Shown here in pieces: positions 1 through 8,096 of a stretch of DNA of 21,141 nucleotides. Numbering within the stretch: position 1 is the stretch's first letter; every line of letters starts with the position of its first letter. The notes beneath the pieces were generated by a model. The model was given only the letters and a program-made list of their open reading frames with translations, ran no database searches and was not told where the DNA came from. The position numbers were made by a program, and so were the translations under genes. Source of the stretch: CANHEE01 sp049316985 (GTDB taxonomy: Bacteria > Bacteroidota > Bacteroidia > Chitinophagales > Saprospiraceae); contig JBMOJB010000052.1 in assembly GCA_049316985.1 (NCBI GenBank), positions 1 to 21,141 on the forward strand, written 5' to 3'.

Positions 1-1
1 A

Positions 2-145
2 ACTTCAGAAGCGCTTTTGGTTACTTTGACTGAAGTAAATTTTGTAAGTGGAGGATATATTGCGGGGAGTTTGGGAGGAACCATAGGTTTGTCCATTGGA
101 CAAACCATTACGGTCAGTGGGAATTTCAGGGTTAAGAAACAGTAA
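2..145 (+). CDS. C-terminal end of an unidentified protein (5' truncated by window edge)
   Basis: An open frame runs from the left edge to a TAA at 143-145 and gives 47 residues. The last part reads like alternating beta strands with glycine turns (GGYIAGSLGGT ... ITVSGNFRVKKQ). This resembles the C-terminal beta strands of small Bacteroidota surface lipoproteins of the DUF6252 kind, in which the chain ends in a 'G-x-F-x-V' strand. That comparison is from memory and weak. The strong plus-strand terminator at 257-290 fits the end of a transcript from this gene. The start and most of the protein lie outside the window, so no function can be assigned. Confidence 0.5.
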   Translation, partial: TSEALLVTLTEVNFVSGGYIAGSLGGTIGLSIGQTITVSGNFRVKKQ

Positions 146-256
146 GTACACGCCAAATGAATATAAGTGTGTTTTCATAATTTCTTAAACGATCTTTTTG
201 GTTATTGGAATTAGCATTTTCTCAAACTCACCTTGCTATTACATTGAATTTTTAAG

Positions 257-290
257 GATCAGAGACTCAAACTTGAGGCTCTGATCTTTT
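257..290 (+). terminator. Rho-independent terminator after the left-edge gene
   Basis: GATCAGAG at 257-264 pairs perfectly with CTCTGATC at 279-286. CTCAA/TTGAG (266-270 and 273-277) extends the stem inside, past a single A/G mismatch. Four T follow, then GATTT. It sits about 110 bp after the stop of the left-edge gene and before the predicted mnmG promoter, so it insulates mnmG from upstream transcription. Confidence 0.8.
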
Positions 291-324
291 GATTTGGCAA
301 TAAAAACATTTCATACAGACTGAT

Positions 325-358
325 TTTGAGCGCGATATGAAAAAAATGCCTAATTTTG
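325..358 (+). promoter_or_regulatory. Possible mnmG promoter (Bacteroidota type)
   Basis: TAATTTTG at 351-358 matches the TAnnTTTG -7 box. A TTTG at 325-328 lies 22 bp upstream, slightly longer than the usual 19-21. It would give an mRNA leader of roughly 130 nt before mnmG. The long leader and the spacing keep confidence modest. Confidence 0.4.
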
Positions 359-493
359 CATTTCAATTTAGATTTTGCTGAATTTATGAACGACTGCTGA
401 TCATATTTTGAAGGTCAAAAACCAGCAGAAAATGAACTTTATCCTACCTTTTTTGTAAAGTGTAGGTAGTACTTTCAAAAGAAATAATAAGAG

Positions 494-2359
494 ATGTTTC
501 CAAAATATGATGTTATTGTTGTCGGTGCAGGACATGCAGGTTGCGAAGCAGCTGTTGCAGCAGCTAATTTAGGTTCTAAGGTACTGCTTGCTACTATGAA
601 TATGCATACCATTGCACAAATGAGTTGTAATCCGGCAATGGGTGGCGTCGCAAAGGGACAAATTGTCCGGGAAGTGGACGCCTTGGGAGGTTATTCCGGT
701 ATCGTTACCGATTCTACAATGCTTCAATTCAGAATGCTCAACCTTTCAAAAGGTCCGGCCATGTGGAGTCCACGCGCTCAAAGCGATAGAATGCGATTTG
801 CAAACAAGTGGAGGCAAATGCTGGAAGAGCATGCCAATATCGATTTTTGGCAAGATATGATTGTCGGCTTAAAGGTTAAAGATGGCAGGGTCAGGGGCGT
901 TTATACCAGCCTTGGATTAGAAATAGAAAGTCACTCAGTGGTACTGACAAACGGTACTTTCTTAAATGGAATTATTCATATTGGAGAGAAGCAATTGGGA
1001 GGAGGTCGCGCAGGCGAAAAAGCGGCAAAGGGAATCACAGAGCAATTGGTAGAACTAGGTTTTGAAGCTGGTCGAATGAAGACAGGAACGCCGCCTCGTA
1101 TTGATGGTCGCACCCTCGATTATACCCGGATGGAAGCACAACATGGTGATACGCCTGCAGGTAAATTTTCGTTTACGGAAACCCCTCGACTAGAAAAACA
1201 GTTGCCTTGCCACATTACCTATACTAGTCCTGAGGTCCACGAAGTGTTAAAGACCGGATTTGCAAAGTCACCCATGTTTGCCGGAAGAATTCAGGGTTTG
1301 GGACCCAGGTATTGTCCATCTATTGAAGATAAAATAGAAAGATTTTCCGATAAAGACCGTCATCAATTGTTTGTGGAGCCGGAAGGTTTTGATACTTGCG
1401 AAGTCTATGTAAATGGATTTTCTTCTTCTTTACCTGAAGAGGTGCAATTTAAAGCATTGAGAAAAATAGTAGGATTTGAAAATGCAAAAATGTTCAGACC
1501 GGGTTACGCTATCGAGTACGACTACTTTCCTCCGACGCAGTTGGATCTCACACTTGAGACCAAGCGGATTAAAAACTTGTTTTTTGCAGGTCAAATCAAT
1601 GGCACTACCGGCTATGAGGAAGCTGCATGTCAAGGTATGATTGCCGGTTATAATGCCTCGTTGGCTATAAAAGGATCTGATCCATTTATTTTGAAAAGGT
1701 CCGACGCCTATATGGGCGTGTTGATAGACGATCTGGTAAATAAAGGTACAGACGAACCTTATCGAATGTTTACCTCGAGGGCAGAATTCAGAATTCTACT
1801 CAGACAAGACAACGCGGACATTCGACTGACTGAGTTTGCTTATAAAATGGGCGTGAAAGATACCGACCTGAGAATGGATCGAGTGAGAAGAAAAATTGCC
1901 GCAGCAAAAGAAATCAGTGAATTTTTTCTTGAAAACAGTGTTACTCCTGATCAAATCAATCCCTACCTCGAAAGTATAGGCTCTGCACCAATTAAGCAAA
2001 AAGTGAAGTTGCATCAAGTACTTTCAAGACCACATATTGGAATTGAAGATTTAAGAAAAAATTTGTTTTGGCTGGAAAGATATTTAAACACCTTTGAAGC
2101 GGAGTATATTGAACAGGCCGAGATCCACATGAAGTATGAAGGCTATATTCAGAAAGAGCAGGACATGGCAGACAAAATGAACCGACTTGAAGATGTTTTC
2201 CTGAAGGAGGACTTAAATTATCACTCTCTGCCTTCTTTATCCATGGAGGCGAGACAAAAGTTAACCAAACAAAAACCACGGACAATTGGTCAGGCAAGCA
2301 GGATTAGTGGGATTACACCAGCTGATATTTCTGTTTTATTGATACATGTCGGTCGGTAG
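494..2359 (+). CDS. mnmG: tRNA uridine-5-carboxymethylaminomethyl(34) synthesis enzyme MnmG (GidA)
   Basis: FAD-dependent subunit of the MnmE-MnmG complex, which installs the carboxymethylaminomethyl group on C5 of wobble uridine 34 in certain tRNAs, using methylene-tetrahydrofolate, glycine, NADH and GTP (via MnmE). The N-terminal dinucleotide fold shows GAGHAGCEAA at residues 11-20. Family signatures SCNPAMGGVAKGQ, KTGTPPRIDGRT, PRYCPSIEDKI (conserved Cys about residue 274) and GQINGTTGYEEAACQG follow in order. The C-terminal part is the helical domain that contacts MnmE and tRNA. The length of 621 aa is normal for the family, and the ATG lies a few residues before the first FAD-binding strand, as in homologues. 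It is monocistronic: a terminator precedes its promoter region and another follows 20 bp after the stop. mnmE is not in the window. Confidence 0.97.
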   Translation: MFPKYDVIVVGAGHAGCEAAVAAANLGSKVLLATMNMHTIAQMSCNPAMGGVAKGQIVREVDALGGYSGIVTDSTMLQFRMLNLSKGPAMWSPRAQSDRMRFANKWRQMLEEHANIDFWQDMIVGLKVKDGRVRGVYTSLGLEIESHSVVLTNGTFLNGIIHIGEKQLGGGRAGEKAAKGITEQLVELGFEAGRMKTGTPPRIDGRTLDYTRMEAQHGDTPAGKFSFTETPRLEKQLPCHITYTSPEVHEVLKTGFAKSPMFAGRIQGLGPRYCPSIEDKIERFSDKDRHQLFVEPEGFDTCEVYVNGFSSSLPEEVQFKALRKIVGFENAKMFRPGYAIEYDYFPPTQLDLTLETKRIKNLFFAGQINGTTGYEEAACQGMIAGYNASLAIKGSDPFILKRSDAYMGVLIDDLVNKGTDEPYRMFTSRAEFRILLRQDNADIRLTEFAYKMGVKDTDLRMDRVRRKIAAAKEISEFFLENSVTPDQINPYLESIGSAPIKQKVKLHQVLSRPHIGIEDLRKNLFWLERYLNTFEAEYIEQAEIHMKYEGYIQKEQDMADKMNRLEDVFLKEDLNYHSLPSLSMEARQKLTKQKPRTIGQASRISGITPADISVLLIHVGR

Positions 2360-2378
2360 CTTATCAGATTTTAATTTG

Positions 2379-2418
2379 AAAGTCTGAATAATCCAGTGTA
2401 GATTATTCAGACTTTTTT
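2379..2418 (+). terminator. Strong intrinsic terminator of mnmG
   Basis: A 15-bp perfect stem (2379-2393 with 2401-2415) has a 7-nt loop (CAGTGTA) and is followed by a T run to 2418. It begins 20 bp after the mnmG stop. The T tract lies only on the plus side, although the 3' end of the decayed minus-strand gene abuts it. Confidence 0.9.
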
Positions 2419-2839
2419 ATTTCAACAGTGATAGGGCTTGTTGAATACTCTTCACCGGAGCTTCACATGATTTTTGCCAATAGATGTAAGTATTGCTATC
2501 TTCTGCGTATACTTTACCTTGAAGAGGATGATTGTCCTGCTTCTGTACGCTGGAGGCTATCACAGTAAATGGTCCTGTGTAATTTTTTTATAGTTGGATT
2601 GCCTTATCCAACGCATTCTTCCGACAATTACAGTCTCATTTATTTCAAAAGTGTGGAACCAGTATTATTTAATGCACATTGAAATTGGTGGATTTTCGTA
2701 GAGAGCTATTTCAAAAACCTCTTCATCCCAAGCATGTCAATCGATCGGATTCAGAGCATGTTGCCACAAATAGAGAATTGTTTTAAGAGCTAAACTGTTC
2801 CAATTAGTTAAATTAGTTGCTTTAACAATGCATGGCCAT
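2417..2839 (-). pseudogene. Decayed, internally deleted relic of a YyaL/DUF255 thioredoxin-domain gene
   Basis: There is no long open frame, yet the minus strand translates piecewise into a recognisable protein. From about 2820 down it reads TNWNSLALKTILYLWQHALN, then PID, a TGA (2739-2737) where the family has Trp, then HAWDEEVFEIALYENPP. This matches the start of the YyaL/SPATA20 thioredoxin-like domain (family pattern: TN-L-SPYL-QHA-NPV-DW-PW-EEAF). After a TAA (2667-2665) it jumps to a segment ending DSNTYIYWQKSCEAPVKS and IQQALSLLK, which resembles the C-terminus of the same family (…YVC-n-…-C-xxPV-s…eal). About 500 internal residues are missing. Other lesions are a +1 shift just after the likely ATG at 2839 and a 1-nt shift at a T7 run (2583-2589). 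It is non-functional. The family name is recalled from motifs; the decay is seen directly. Confidence 0.7.
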
Positions 2840-2865
2840 TAAATGACGTCTCTTCATCTTATAAA

Positions 2866-2897
2866 TTTGCATAATAAGTATTAAATTTATAACTTTG
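2866..2897 (+). promoter_or_regulatory. Promoter of the secreted-protein operon
   Basis: TTTG at 2866-2869, a 20-bp spacer, then TAACTTTG at 2890-2897. This is the canonical Bacteroidota -33/-7 arrangement. The transcription start should fall near 2904, leaving a leader of about 40 nt before the ATG at 2942. Confidence 0.75.
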
Positions 2898-2941
2898 TTC
2901 AGCAAAATTCTACATTTCTTCTCTGTGTTAAATTTTCCCAG

Positions 2942-5140
2942 ATGTACACTTTTTCCAAAATCCAACTAATTCTTGTTTTTACTTTGTTTCTACGGACTTT
3001 GACGGCTCAGACCTTGCCCAGTCCCTGTCGAGCTGTTTGCCTGGACATAACTACTACACCAAGTCAAAAAACACCTACGAAAATTAAAGGTATAGCTGTG
3101 TGCAATATGTTGCCTTCAGATACATCTGTTTGGTGGAGTTTCAGACCGTCCGGCACTACATTTAACTTTAACTACACGACTTCCGGATGCAATTGCAGTA
3201 CAGGTGGACCGATGGGAGCAGATGTTGTGGTATATAGTGGTTCTGATTGCAACGCTTTGACCAAGATACAATGTAAGAATGGAACATCGGGATCTTTTAC
3301 GCTGACAAATCTTTCACCTTGTTTTTCCTATTGGATTCAGGCAGGTAGTACTAATACTTGCCAATGTACAGTGACGTTGACATTCAATGCCAATCAATTA
3401 CTGAAAACACTTAATCCAATGGCAATGGCAGGCCCAAAAATAGTTTGTCGCAATTCAACAGCTACATTTTCGGCAGTGGGGAAGATACCGTGTACCGATG
3501 GGAAATTGTACCGCTGGTCAATTGCTCAGGGAACAGGCTTCATTGGTGACAATCAGAATGGTACTGCTGATATCCAGCTAACAAAAAAAGGAATCAGTAA
3601 AGTCTGTTTTGAGCCCAATTTTGCGCTTTGTTCTCCGACAATAACCAAGACTTGTATGGATGTCGAGGTGATTGATTTGACGGACCCTTCTGTAAGTTTA
3701 AAAATTTGCCCGGAAGAAATGCCATATGTACTGGATTTAAAAGCATTGGTGCAAAAGTTCAACCCTACTTTTAATAAGGAAATTAATCCGTCAACTTATT
3801 ATATTAAAGACAGCCCCGGTGCAAAAAAAAGTGTAAGTATCGATTATGATGTAACTGGAGCAAATTGCACAGAAAAGGTCAATCTGAATTACGAAATTCT
3901 GGCCACTAAGAGAATTACTTTGCCGTCCTTGTTGCTTTGCGATGGAGAAAAAGTCAATGTGAGAGGAAAACAATTTTCTTGTACTGATTCCAAATTTGTT
4001 CCGCAGCAATTTACAGTGGATTATGCCGGCGATGGAAAACAGTGCGATAGTAGTTTTACAATTTCTGTGCAATGTGTTAAAGTAACACCTATCGTAAGTC
4101 CGCAAACTTCAATATTGGATTGTATGAATACATCGGTAGTGCTTGATGTTTCGAAATCCACCACCTTGCCTGCAGCGTTACCTTCCGGATCGGGAACGAC
4201 CGGTGTTCGGAGCTATAAGTGGAGCAATGGGTCTACAACTTCGCGCATAACTGTTTCTTCACCGGGCACTTACACCGTGACAATCACATATAGCTACCGA
4301 TGGCGCTCTCCAACAGGTTTTGTGAGCAGGACCTGCTCAAAATCTGCTACCATGCTCGTCATCGGATCGGTAAAAAATGCTCCAGTTACTCCATTGCCAA
4401 AAGCTAGCAAATCTGTAGTTTGTAATGGCGATGTCGTGCAATACTACCAACCTAAACTGAAAAACGGCATTTATAACTGGACAGTTACGAATGGAACAAT
4501 ACAGGGCAAAAGCACCGGTGATTCTGTTAAGGTATTGTGGTCAACAGACCCCAACAGAGTGATTTGTTGCCGCTTAACAGCAGCTTGTGGCATCGGAAAT
4601 GACACTTGCATTCAAATTTTATCTTCGAGCATTGTTCCTAAAACACCTAAATTAATTTTAGGCGAATGGGTTGCTACAAATAGAATGCGTTTTGTAGTGG
4701 AAAGACAGTCAAAGGTTGAGCATAACTGGATTTCAACTGGTGTGTTAAACAATCCGATCGGAGATACCGTAATTGTCAACTGGCCTGAGGCAGGAAGTAG
4801 AACTTTGTGTGTTAGGGGTGTAGGTGAGTGTTTTAATTCTGCAGATACCTGCATTGCATTTACTTCCTATTCCAGGCAACAACTTCCGTTGAGTTTCAAT
4901 TCTGCATCAAGCGATGATCAATTTCTTTTAAAGGTGATTCCTAACCCTGTGAGTGAATATTTTGAGGTGTTCAGTAATCGCAAAATAGGATATTATGCCA
5001 TTTTTGATTTAAATGGCAAACTAGTAGTGGAGTCGAGCGAAGCGCTGATTAACGGCGATGGGCTGGCAAAAGGTATATATTTTCTGAAAGTCATAGATAT
5101 AAACAAGGAAGTAAATACCATCAAATTTCTAAAATTGTAA
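2942..5140 (+). CDS. Cysteine-rich secreted protein with type IX secretion C-terminal sorting domain
   Basis: A 732-aa protein with a Sec signal peptide (residues 1 to about 23, ending LTAQ). It has a large extracellular part with about 31 cysteines and a C-terminal type A Por/T9SS sorting domain (about 665-732: VIPNPVSEYFEVFS, AIFDLNGKLV, GLAKGIYFLKV, KFLKL). It is therefore probably carried over the outer membrane by the type IX system and released or surface anchored after removal of the tail. The N-terminal 150 residues form a compact Cys-rich module. The remainder looks like PKD/Ig-like repeats with paired cysteines and phrases such as YRWSIAQGTG, YKWSNGSTTSRITVSSPGTY and YNWTVTNGTI. No catalytic motif is visible, so adhesion or matrix function is inferred from architecture only. 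The coiled-coil protein gene follows 32 bp later and is likely co-transcribed. Confidence 0.85.
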   Translation: MYTFSKIQLILVFTLFLRTLTAQTLPSPCRAVCLDITTTPSQKTPTKIKGIAVCNMLPSDTSVWWSFRPSGTTFNFNYTTSGCNCSTGGPMGADVVVYSGSDCNALTKIQCKNGTSGSFTLTNLSPCFSYWIQAGSTNTCQCTVTLTFNANQLLKTLNPMAMAGPKIVCRNSTATFSAVGKIPCTDGKLYRWSIAQGTGFIGDNQNGTADIQLTKKGISKVCFEPNFALCSPTITKTCMDVEVIDLTDPSVSLKICPEEMPYVLDLKALVQKFNPTFNKEINPSTYYIKDSPGAKKSVSIDYDVTGANCTEKVNLNYEILATKRITLPSLLLCDGEKVNVRGKQFSCTDSKFVPQQFTVDYAGDGKQCDSSFTISVQCVKVTPIVSPQTSILDCMNTSVVLDVSKSTTLPAALPSGSGTTGVRSYKWSNGSTTSRITVSSPGTYTVTITYSYRWRSPTGFVSRTCSKSATMLVIGSVKNAPVTPLPKASKSVVCNGDVVQYYQPKLKNGIYNWTVTNGTIQGKSTGDSVKVLWSTDPNRVICCRLTAACGIGNDTCIQILSSSIVPKTPKLILGEWVATNRMRFVVERQSKVEHNWISTGVLNNPIGDTVIVNWPEAGSRTLCVRGVGECFNSADTCIAFTSYSRQQLPLSFNSASSDDQFLLKVIPNPVSEYFEVFSNRKIGYYAIFDLNGKLVVESSEALINGDGLAKGIYFLKVIDINKEVNTIKFLKL

Positions 5141-5172
5141 TCAAAATTTAAAACTAATACATAATTAACCAG

Positions 5173-5871
5173 ATGAAAAATATTATTTTAGTGCTTTTTG
5201 TATTGTCCTGGACTATGAGTACTACTGCTCAGGTAGGAAGCAAATCGGCGGGTTTCGCTTATATAAAAGAAGAAGAAAAATTGATGAGCCAAGGTGAAAG
5301 GAATGCTTTGGTAATGGAGATCGCAGCCAAAGATGGTTTAGTAGAAGATCAATGGAAGGATTTCTTAAATTCGTTTAAGGCAAAGCCGAAATGGATGAAA
5401 AAGGAAAAAGAATGGTTTTCTGACAATGCCATTATTGAAGAAATCGGTGGCAATAATCCAATTGACATATACGCTACAATCGAGGGTTCAAAAGGTGATA
5501 TTACAACGGTAAGTGTTTGGTTCGATTTAGGTGGCGCCTTTCTCTCTTCCTATCAGCATGCAGAGAAATACAAGCAAGCTCAAAAATTTATGTCTAAATT
5601 CAACAATGAAGTACAAAAAGCATTGGTCAAAAAAGAAATAGAAAAAGAAGAGAAAAAGCTCAAAAAGGAAGAGTCGAATCTAAAAGATCTGGTTAAAGAT
5701 AACGAAAATCTGCACAAAGACATTGAAAATTACAAAGAGAAAATTAAAAAAGCTGAATCAGATATCATTAAGAATGATAAGGATCAGAAGGACACTCAAA
5801 AGAACATTGAAGATCAGCGCGGTGTCGTAAAGAAAGTTCAATCGAAATTGGAGCAATTAGAAAAATCCTAA
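5173..5871 (+). CDS. Exported coiled-coil protein of unknown function
   Basis: 232 aa. Residues 1-20 are a signal peptide (MKNIILVLFVLSW ... STTAQ). A small region (about 21-140) with alternating strands and helices follows. The last ~90 residues are a very Lys/Glu-rich heptad helix (KKEIEKEEKKLKKEESNLKD and onward), predicted to be a long coiled coil. There is no lipobox and no sorting domain, so it is probably periplasmic. It starts 32 bp after the T9SS protein with no terminator between, so the two are likely one transcript under the promoter at 2866-2897. I do not recognise a family. The context suggests an accessory of the secreted partner, but that is inference. Confidence 0.75.
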   Translation: MKNIILVLFVLSWTMSTTAQVGSKSAGFAYIKEEEKLMSQGERNALVMEIAAKDGLVEDQWKDFLNSFKAKPKWMKKEKEWFSDNAIIEEIGGNNPIDIYATIEGSKGDITTVSVWFDLGGAFLSSYQHAEKYKQAQKFMSKFNNEVQKALVKKEIEKEEKKLKKEESNLKDLVKDNENLHKDIENYKEKIKKAESDIIKNDKDQKDTQKNIEDQRGVVKKVQSKLEQLEKS

Positions 5872-5882
5872 AGTCATAAGAT

Positions 5883-5916
5883 CTACAGGCTGCTATGCAA
5901 AAATAGCAGCCTGTAG
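5883..5916. terminator. Hairpin between convergent genes (probable shared terminator)
   Basis: A 14-bp perfect stem: CTACAGGCTGCTAT (5883-5896) pairs with ATAGCAGCCTGTAG (5903-5916) around a 6-nt loop. It lies between the convergent coiled-coil gene and adk, 11 bp after the former's stop. Neither side carries a good T tract (CATTAGATT on plus, ATCTTATGAC on minus), so it may end transcription inefficiently or protect 3' ends of both mRNAs. Confidence 0.6.
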
Positions 5917-5951
5917 CATTAGATTAAAAAGGGGAACATTAAACAGTGCTG

Positions 5952-6524
5952 TTAAATAAAAGAATCTATTGCATTGCAAATGTTGACAAATATCTCATCA
6001 ATTTTTCCTACGCCGTTTATTTTAGTCACTTTTCCTTGTTTTTCATAGTAGGGAATGACATGTACTGTTTTTGAAAAGTACTCGTCAATCCTTTTTAAAA
6101 GTTTTTCTGCATCATCATCCGCTCTTCCAGAAACTTTCTGCCGCTCAGCGATTCTCTCCTTAATTTCATTTTCATTAACATCTAATTGAACAACTCCGTC
6201 TATCTGCTGTCCCTTGGAAGCCAAAAATGCATCTAAGGCCCCTGCCTGTGGCACCGTTCGAGGAAAACCATCGAAAATAAACCCTTCGGCGTCAAGATTA
6301 TTGCGGACTTCTTCCTCCAGCATATCAATTGTCACAGAATCCGGAACCAGAAGCCCATCTGCAAGAATCTGTTTTACCCGCTTCCCTAGTTCGGTGTCAT
6401 TTGTAATGTGCATGCGAAACATATCTCCTGTCGAAATATGCGCAAGGTGGTATTTTTCAATTAGTTTTATGGATTGGGTTCCTTTTCCAGCTCCCGGGGG
6501 TCCAAAAAGAATAAGGTTTAGCAT
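5952..6524 (-). CDS. adk: Adenylate kinase
   Basis: Catalyses ATP + AMP = 2 ADP in the cytoplasm. All signatures of the short bacterial form are present: P-loop GPPGAGKGT at residues 8-16, AMP-binding STGDMFR at 31-37, the adenylate kinase signature FDGFPRT at 84-90, and RADD at 134-137. The LID (about 124-140) is the short type with no zinc-binding cysteines, so the protein is 190 aa, the usual size for Bacteroidota Adk. It is transcribed alone. Its own promoter-like element lies at 6564-6593, and the coding end faces the coiled-coil gene across a hairpin. Confidence 0.97.
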   Translation of the reverse strand: MLNLILFGPPGAGKGTQSIKLIEKYHLAHISTGDMFRMHITNDTELGKRVKQILADGLLVPDSVTIDMLEEEVRNNLDAEGFIFDGFPRTVPQAGALDAFLASKGQQIDGVVQLDVNENEIKERIAERQKVSGRADDDAEKLLKRIDEYFSKTVHVIPYYEKQGKVTKINGVGKIDEIFVNICNAIDSFI

Positions 6525-6563
6525 AGGATGATTTTATTATTAATGCAAGAAATTTTTAGCCCG

Positions 6564-6593
6564 CAAAATTACCCAAAAATAGCCTTGTTTCAA
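6564..6593 (-). promoter_or_regulatory. Promoter of adk
   Basis: Read on the minus strand: TTG at 6593-6591, a 19-bp spacer, TAATTTTG at 6571-6564. This is a good match to the Bacteroidota -33/-7 pattern. The predicted start is near 6558, giving a leader of about 33 nt to the ATG at 6524. Confidence 0.6.
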
Positions 6594-6728
6594 GATATAA
6601 TGTTTGTTTATAGAAAAATAAAACAATATATCAAAAAACATAGCGATAAAAAAATATTATTTTAATTTGTCTTGAAGAACAGTATGTAAAATTAACAGTG
6701 CCAACCTTGATTTTTAAACATTTGAAAA

Positions 6729-7364
6729 TCAAGGGATATTCAGCAGTTTATGAGTCTGAAGGCTCAATCTCCACATCGGGTGCTCCAAGCAATATCGAAC
6801 GGAGACCTGTGTATTATAATCTTTGTCAAAGTTATCCATCGGTTGTAAAAAGAAATGCCTGAAATCTAAATGCGTAAATTTATCAGGCTCAGCGCCTATT
6901 TGCGGAAAAACTAGTTTTAGTTCATCTCCTTTGGTTACCACAATTTCTGTTTTTGCTTTCGGACTGACACAAACCCAATCGATACCTTCAGGGACAATTA
7001 TCGTTCCGTTCGTCTCTACTGCAACTTCCAAGCCAACACGGTGAAATGCATCTATTATTTTTTTATCCATTTGTAGAAGTGGTTCACCACCGGTGCAAAC
7101 TACAAAAGGTTTCCCTTCCTGGTCGTTTTTCCAAAGAGAAAATACTTTTTGAGCCAACTGAACTGCTGAATACCGACCGCCATTTATACCATTAGTTCCC
7201 TTGAAATCTGTGTCGCAGAATTGACAAATGGCATTGGAGCGATCGATTTCTCTGCCAGACCAAAGGTTACATCCAGAGAATCGACAAAAAACAGCGGCCC
7301 GGCCTGCATGTGCACCTTCCCCTTGTAAGGTATAGAAAATTTCTTTTACTTTATACACGGTCAA
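6729..7364 (-). CDS. queE: 7-carboxy-7-deazaguanine synthase QueE (radical SAM)
   Basis: Third enzyme of the queuosine/7-deazaguanine pathway. It converts 6-carboxy-5,6,7,8-tetrahydropterin to 7-carboxy-7-deazaguanine with SAM and a [4Fe-4S] cluster. Near the N-terminus is the substrate signature YTLQGEGAHAGR. The cluster motif is the QueE-specific CX14CX2C variant (C32, C47, C50), not the usual CX3CX2C. A GGEPLLQ loop for SAM binding and ETNGT follow. The length of 211 aa is normal. The start is uncertain: the open frame begins at TTG (7364-7362), while a GTG two codons on (7358-7356) overlaps the tcdA stop and gives a terminus closer to homologues (VYKVKEIFYTLQGEG). It is the last gene of the tatD-tcdA-queE operon. 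queC, queD and queF are not in the window. Confidence 0.93.
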   Translation of the reverse strand: MTVYKVKEIFYTLQGEGAHAGRAAVFCRFSGCNLWSGREIDRSNAICQFCDTDFKGTNGINGGRYSAVQLAQKVFSLWKNDQEGKPFVVCTGGEPLLQMDKKIIDAFHRVGLEVAVETNGTIIVPEGIDWVCVSPKAKTEIVVTKGDELKLVFPQIGAEPDKFTHLDFRHFFLQPMDNFDKDYNTQVSVRYCLEHPMWRLSLQTHKLLNIP

Positions 7365-8079
7365 TTAATTTTCTAATGACATAACCTGCCATATGTAAAC
7401 CAAACAATGCCGGGATATATGAGATTGTTCCGTAAAAAGATTTTTTGAAATTAGTGCCATCTGTCATCCGTAGCGAATCTTCAACATTTGACTCTTCTGA
7501 AAAGACGACCATGAAACCTTTGGGTTTAACCCCCCTTCTTTTCATTTGTCTTCGCACTTGATGTGCAAAAGGATCCGTATGCGATTTTGAAATATCTGCA
7601 ATTTTCACTTTTGCAGGATCCAGCTTGCCACCGGCCCCCATGGATGAGATAATAGGAACTTCGTGATTCAGGCAAGCCATTATTAAATTGAGCTTTGGCG
7701 TTACACTATCGATGCAATCGAGGACGAAATCATATTTTTCATTGGCAACCAGCTCTTCCATCCGCTCCGGCATCAGAAATTCTTTCAAGCAAGTAAGTTG
7801 AATCTGAGGATTAATCGCGCTGAGGCGATCTTCCATCAGAAAGACTTTAGGTTGGTTTACTGTTGTTTGCAAAGCTGGTAATTGTCTATTGACATTAGTT
7901 ATATCGACGGTATCACCATCCACGATGGTCATTTTTCCCACTCCAACGCGCGCAATAAACTCTGCGGCAAAACTTCCCACTCCTCCAAGACCAACGACGA
8001 GGACATTTTTATTTTTGAGAGCTTGAATATCATCTTTGCCAATTAGAAGCTCGGTTCGTTCTAACCAATCTTTTTCCAT
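7351..8079 (-). CDS. tcdA: tRNA threonylcarbamoyladenosine dehydratase TcdA (ThiF/E1-like)
   Basis: ATP-dependent enzyme that cyclises t6A37 to ct6A in ANN-decoding tRNAs; it belongs to the E1-like/ThiF superfamily (also called CsdL, YgdL). The nucleotide-binding loop is GLGGVGS at residues 30-36. VDGDTVDITNVNRQLPA (about 53-69) carries the Asp and Arg residues that bind and activate ATP, and LDCIDSVTPKL and SSMGAGGKLDP follow as in TcdA. The length of 242 aa is standard. The ATG at 8079 lies 17 bp after the TatD-like gene, and the 3' end overlaps the queE start, so translation of queE is likely coupled. Two tRNA-modification enzymes thus share one transcript. A general ThiF-family enzyme is the alternative, but the spacing of motifs favours TcdA. 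Confidence 0.92.
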   Translation of the reverse strand: MEKDWLERTELLIGKDDIQALKNKNVLVVGLGGVGSFAAEFIARVGVGKMTIVDGDTVDITNVNRQLPALQTTVNQPKVFLMEDRLSAINPQIQLTCLKEFLMPERMEELVANEKYDFVLDCIDSVTPKLNLIMACLNHEVPIISSMGAGGKLDPAKVKIADISKSHTDPFAHQVRRQMKRRGVKPKGFMVVFSEESNVEDSLRMTDGTNFKKSFYGTISYIPALFGLHMAGYVIRKLIDRV

Positions 8080-8096
8080 GTTATCAATGCATTGGA

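Noticed and set aside
430..480. CTACC/GGTAG hairpin just before mnmG as a riboswitch or attenuator
   Set aside because: Only 5 bp of stem with a long loop and several alternative pairings; nothing beyond chance.
1992..2297. Minus-strand 101-codon open frame inside mnmG
   Set aside because: It lies wholly antisense to a conserved gene with no promoter or family pattern; the same holds for similar frames inside the T9SS protein, adk, queE and mutS2.
6705..6734. Ten-bp perfect inverted repeat (CCTTGATTTT / AAAATCAAGG) over the queE stop codon
   Set aside because: It could be a queE terminator, but no T tract follows on the minus strand (TTGGCACTG), so I left it out of the feature list.
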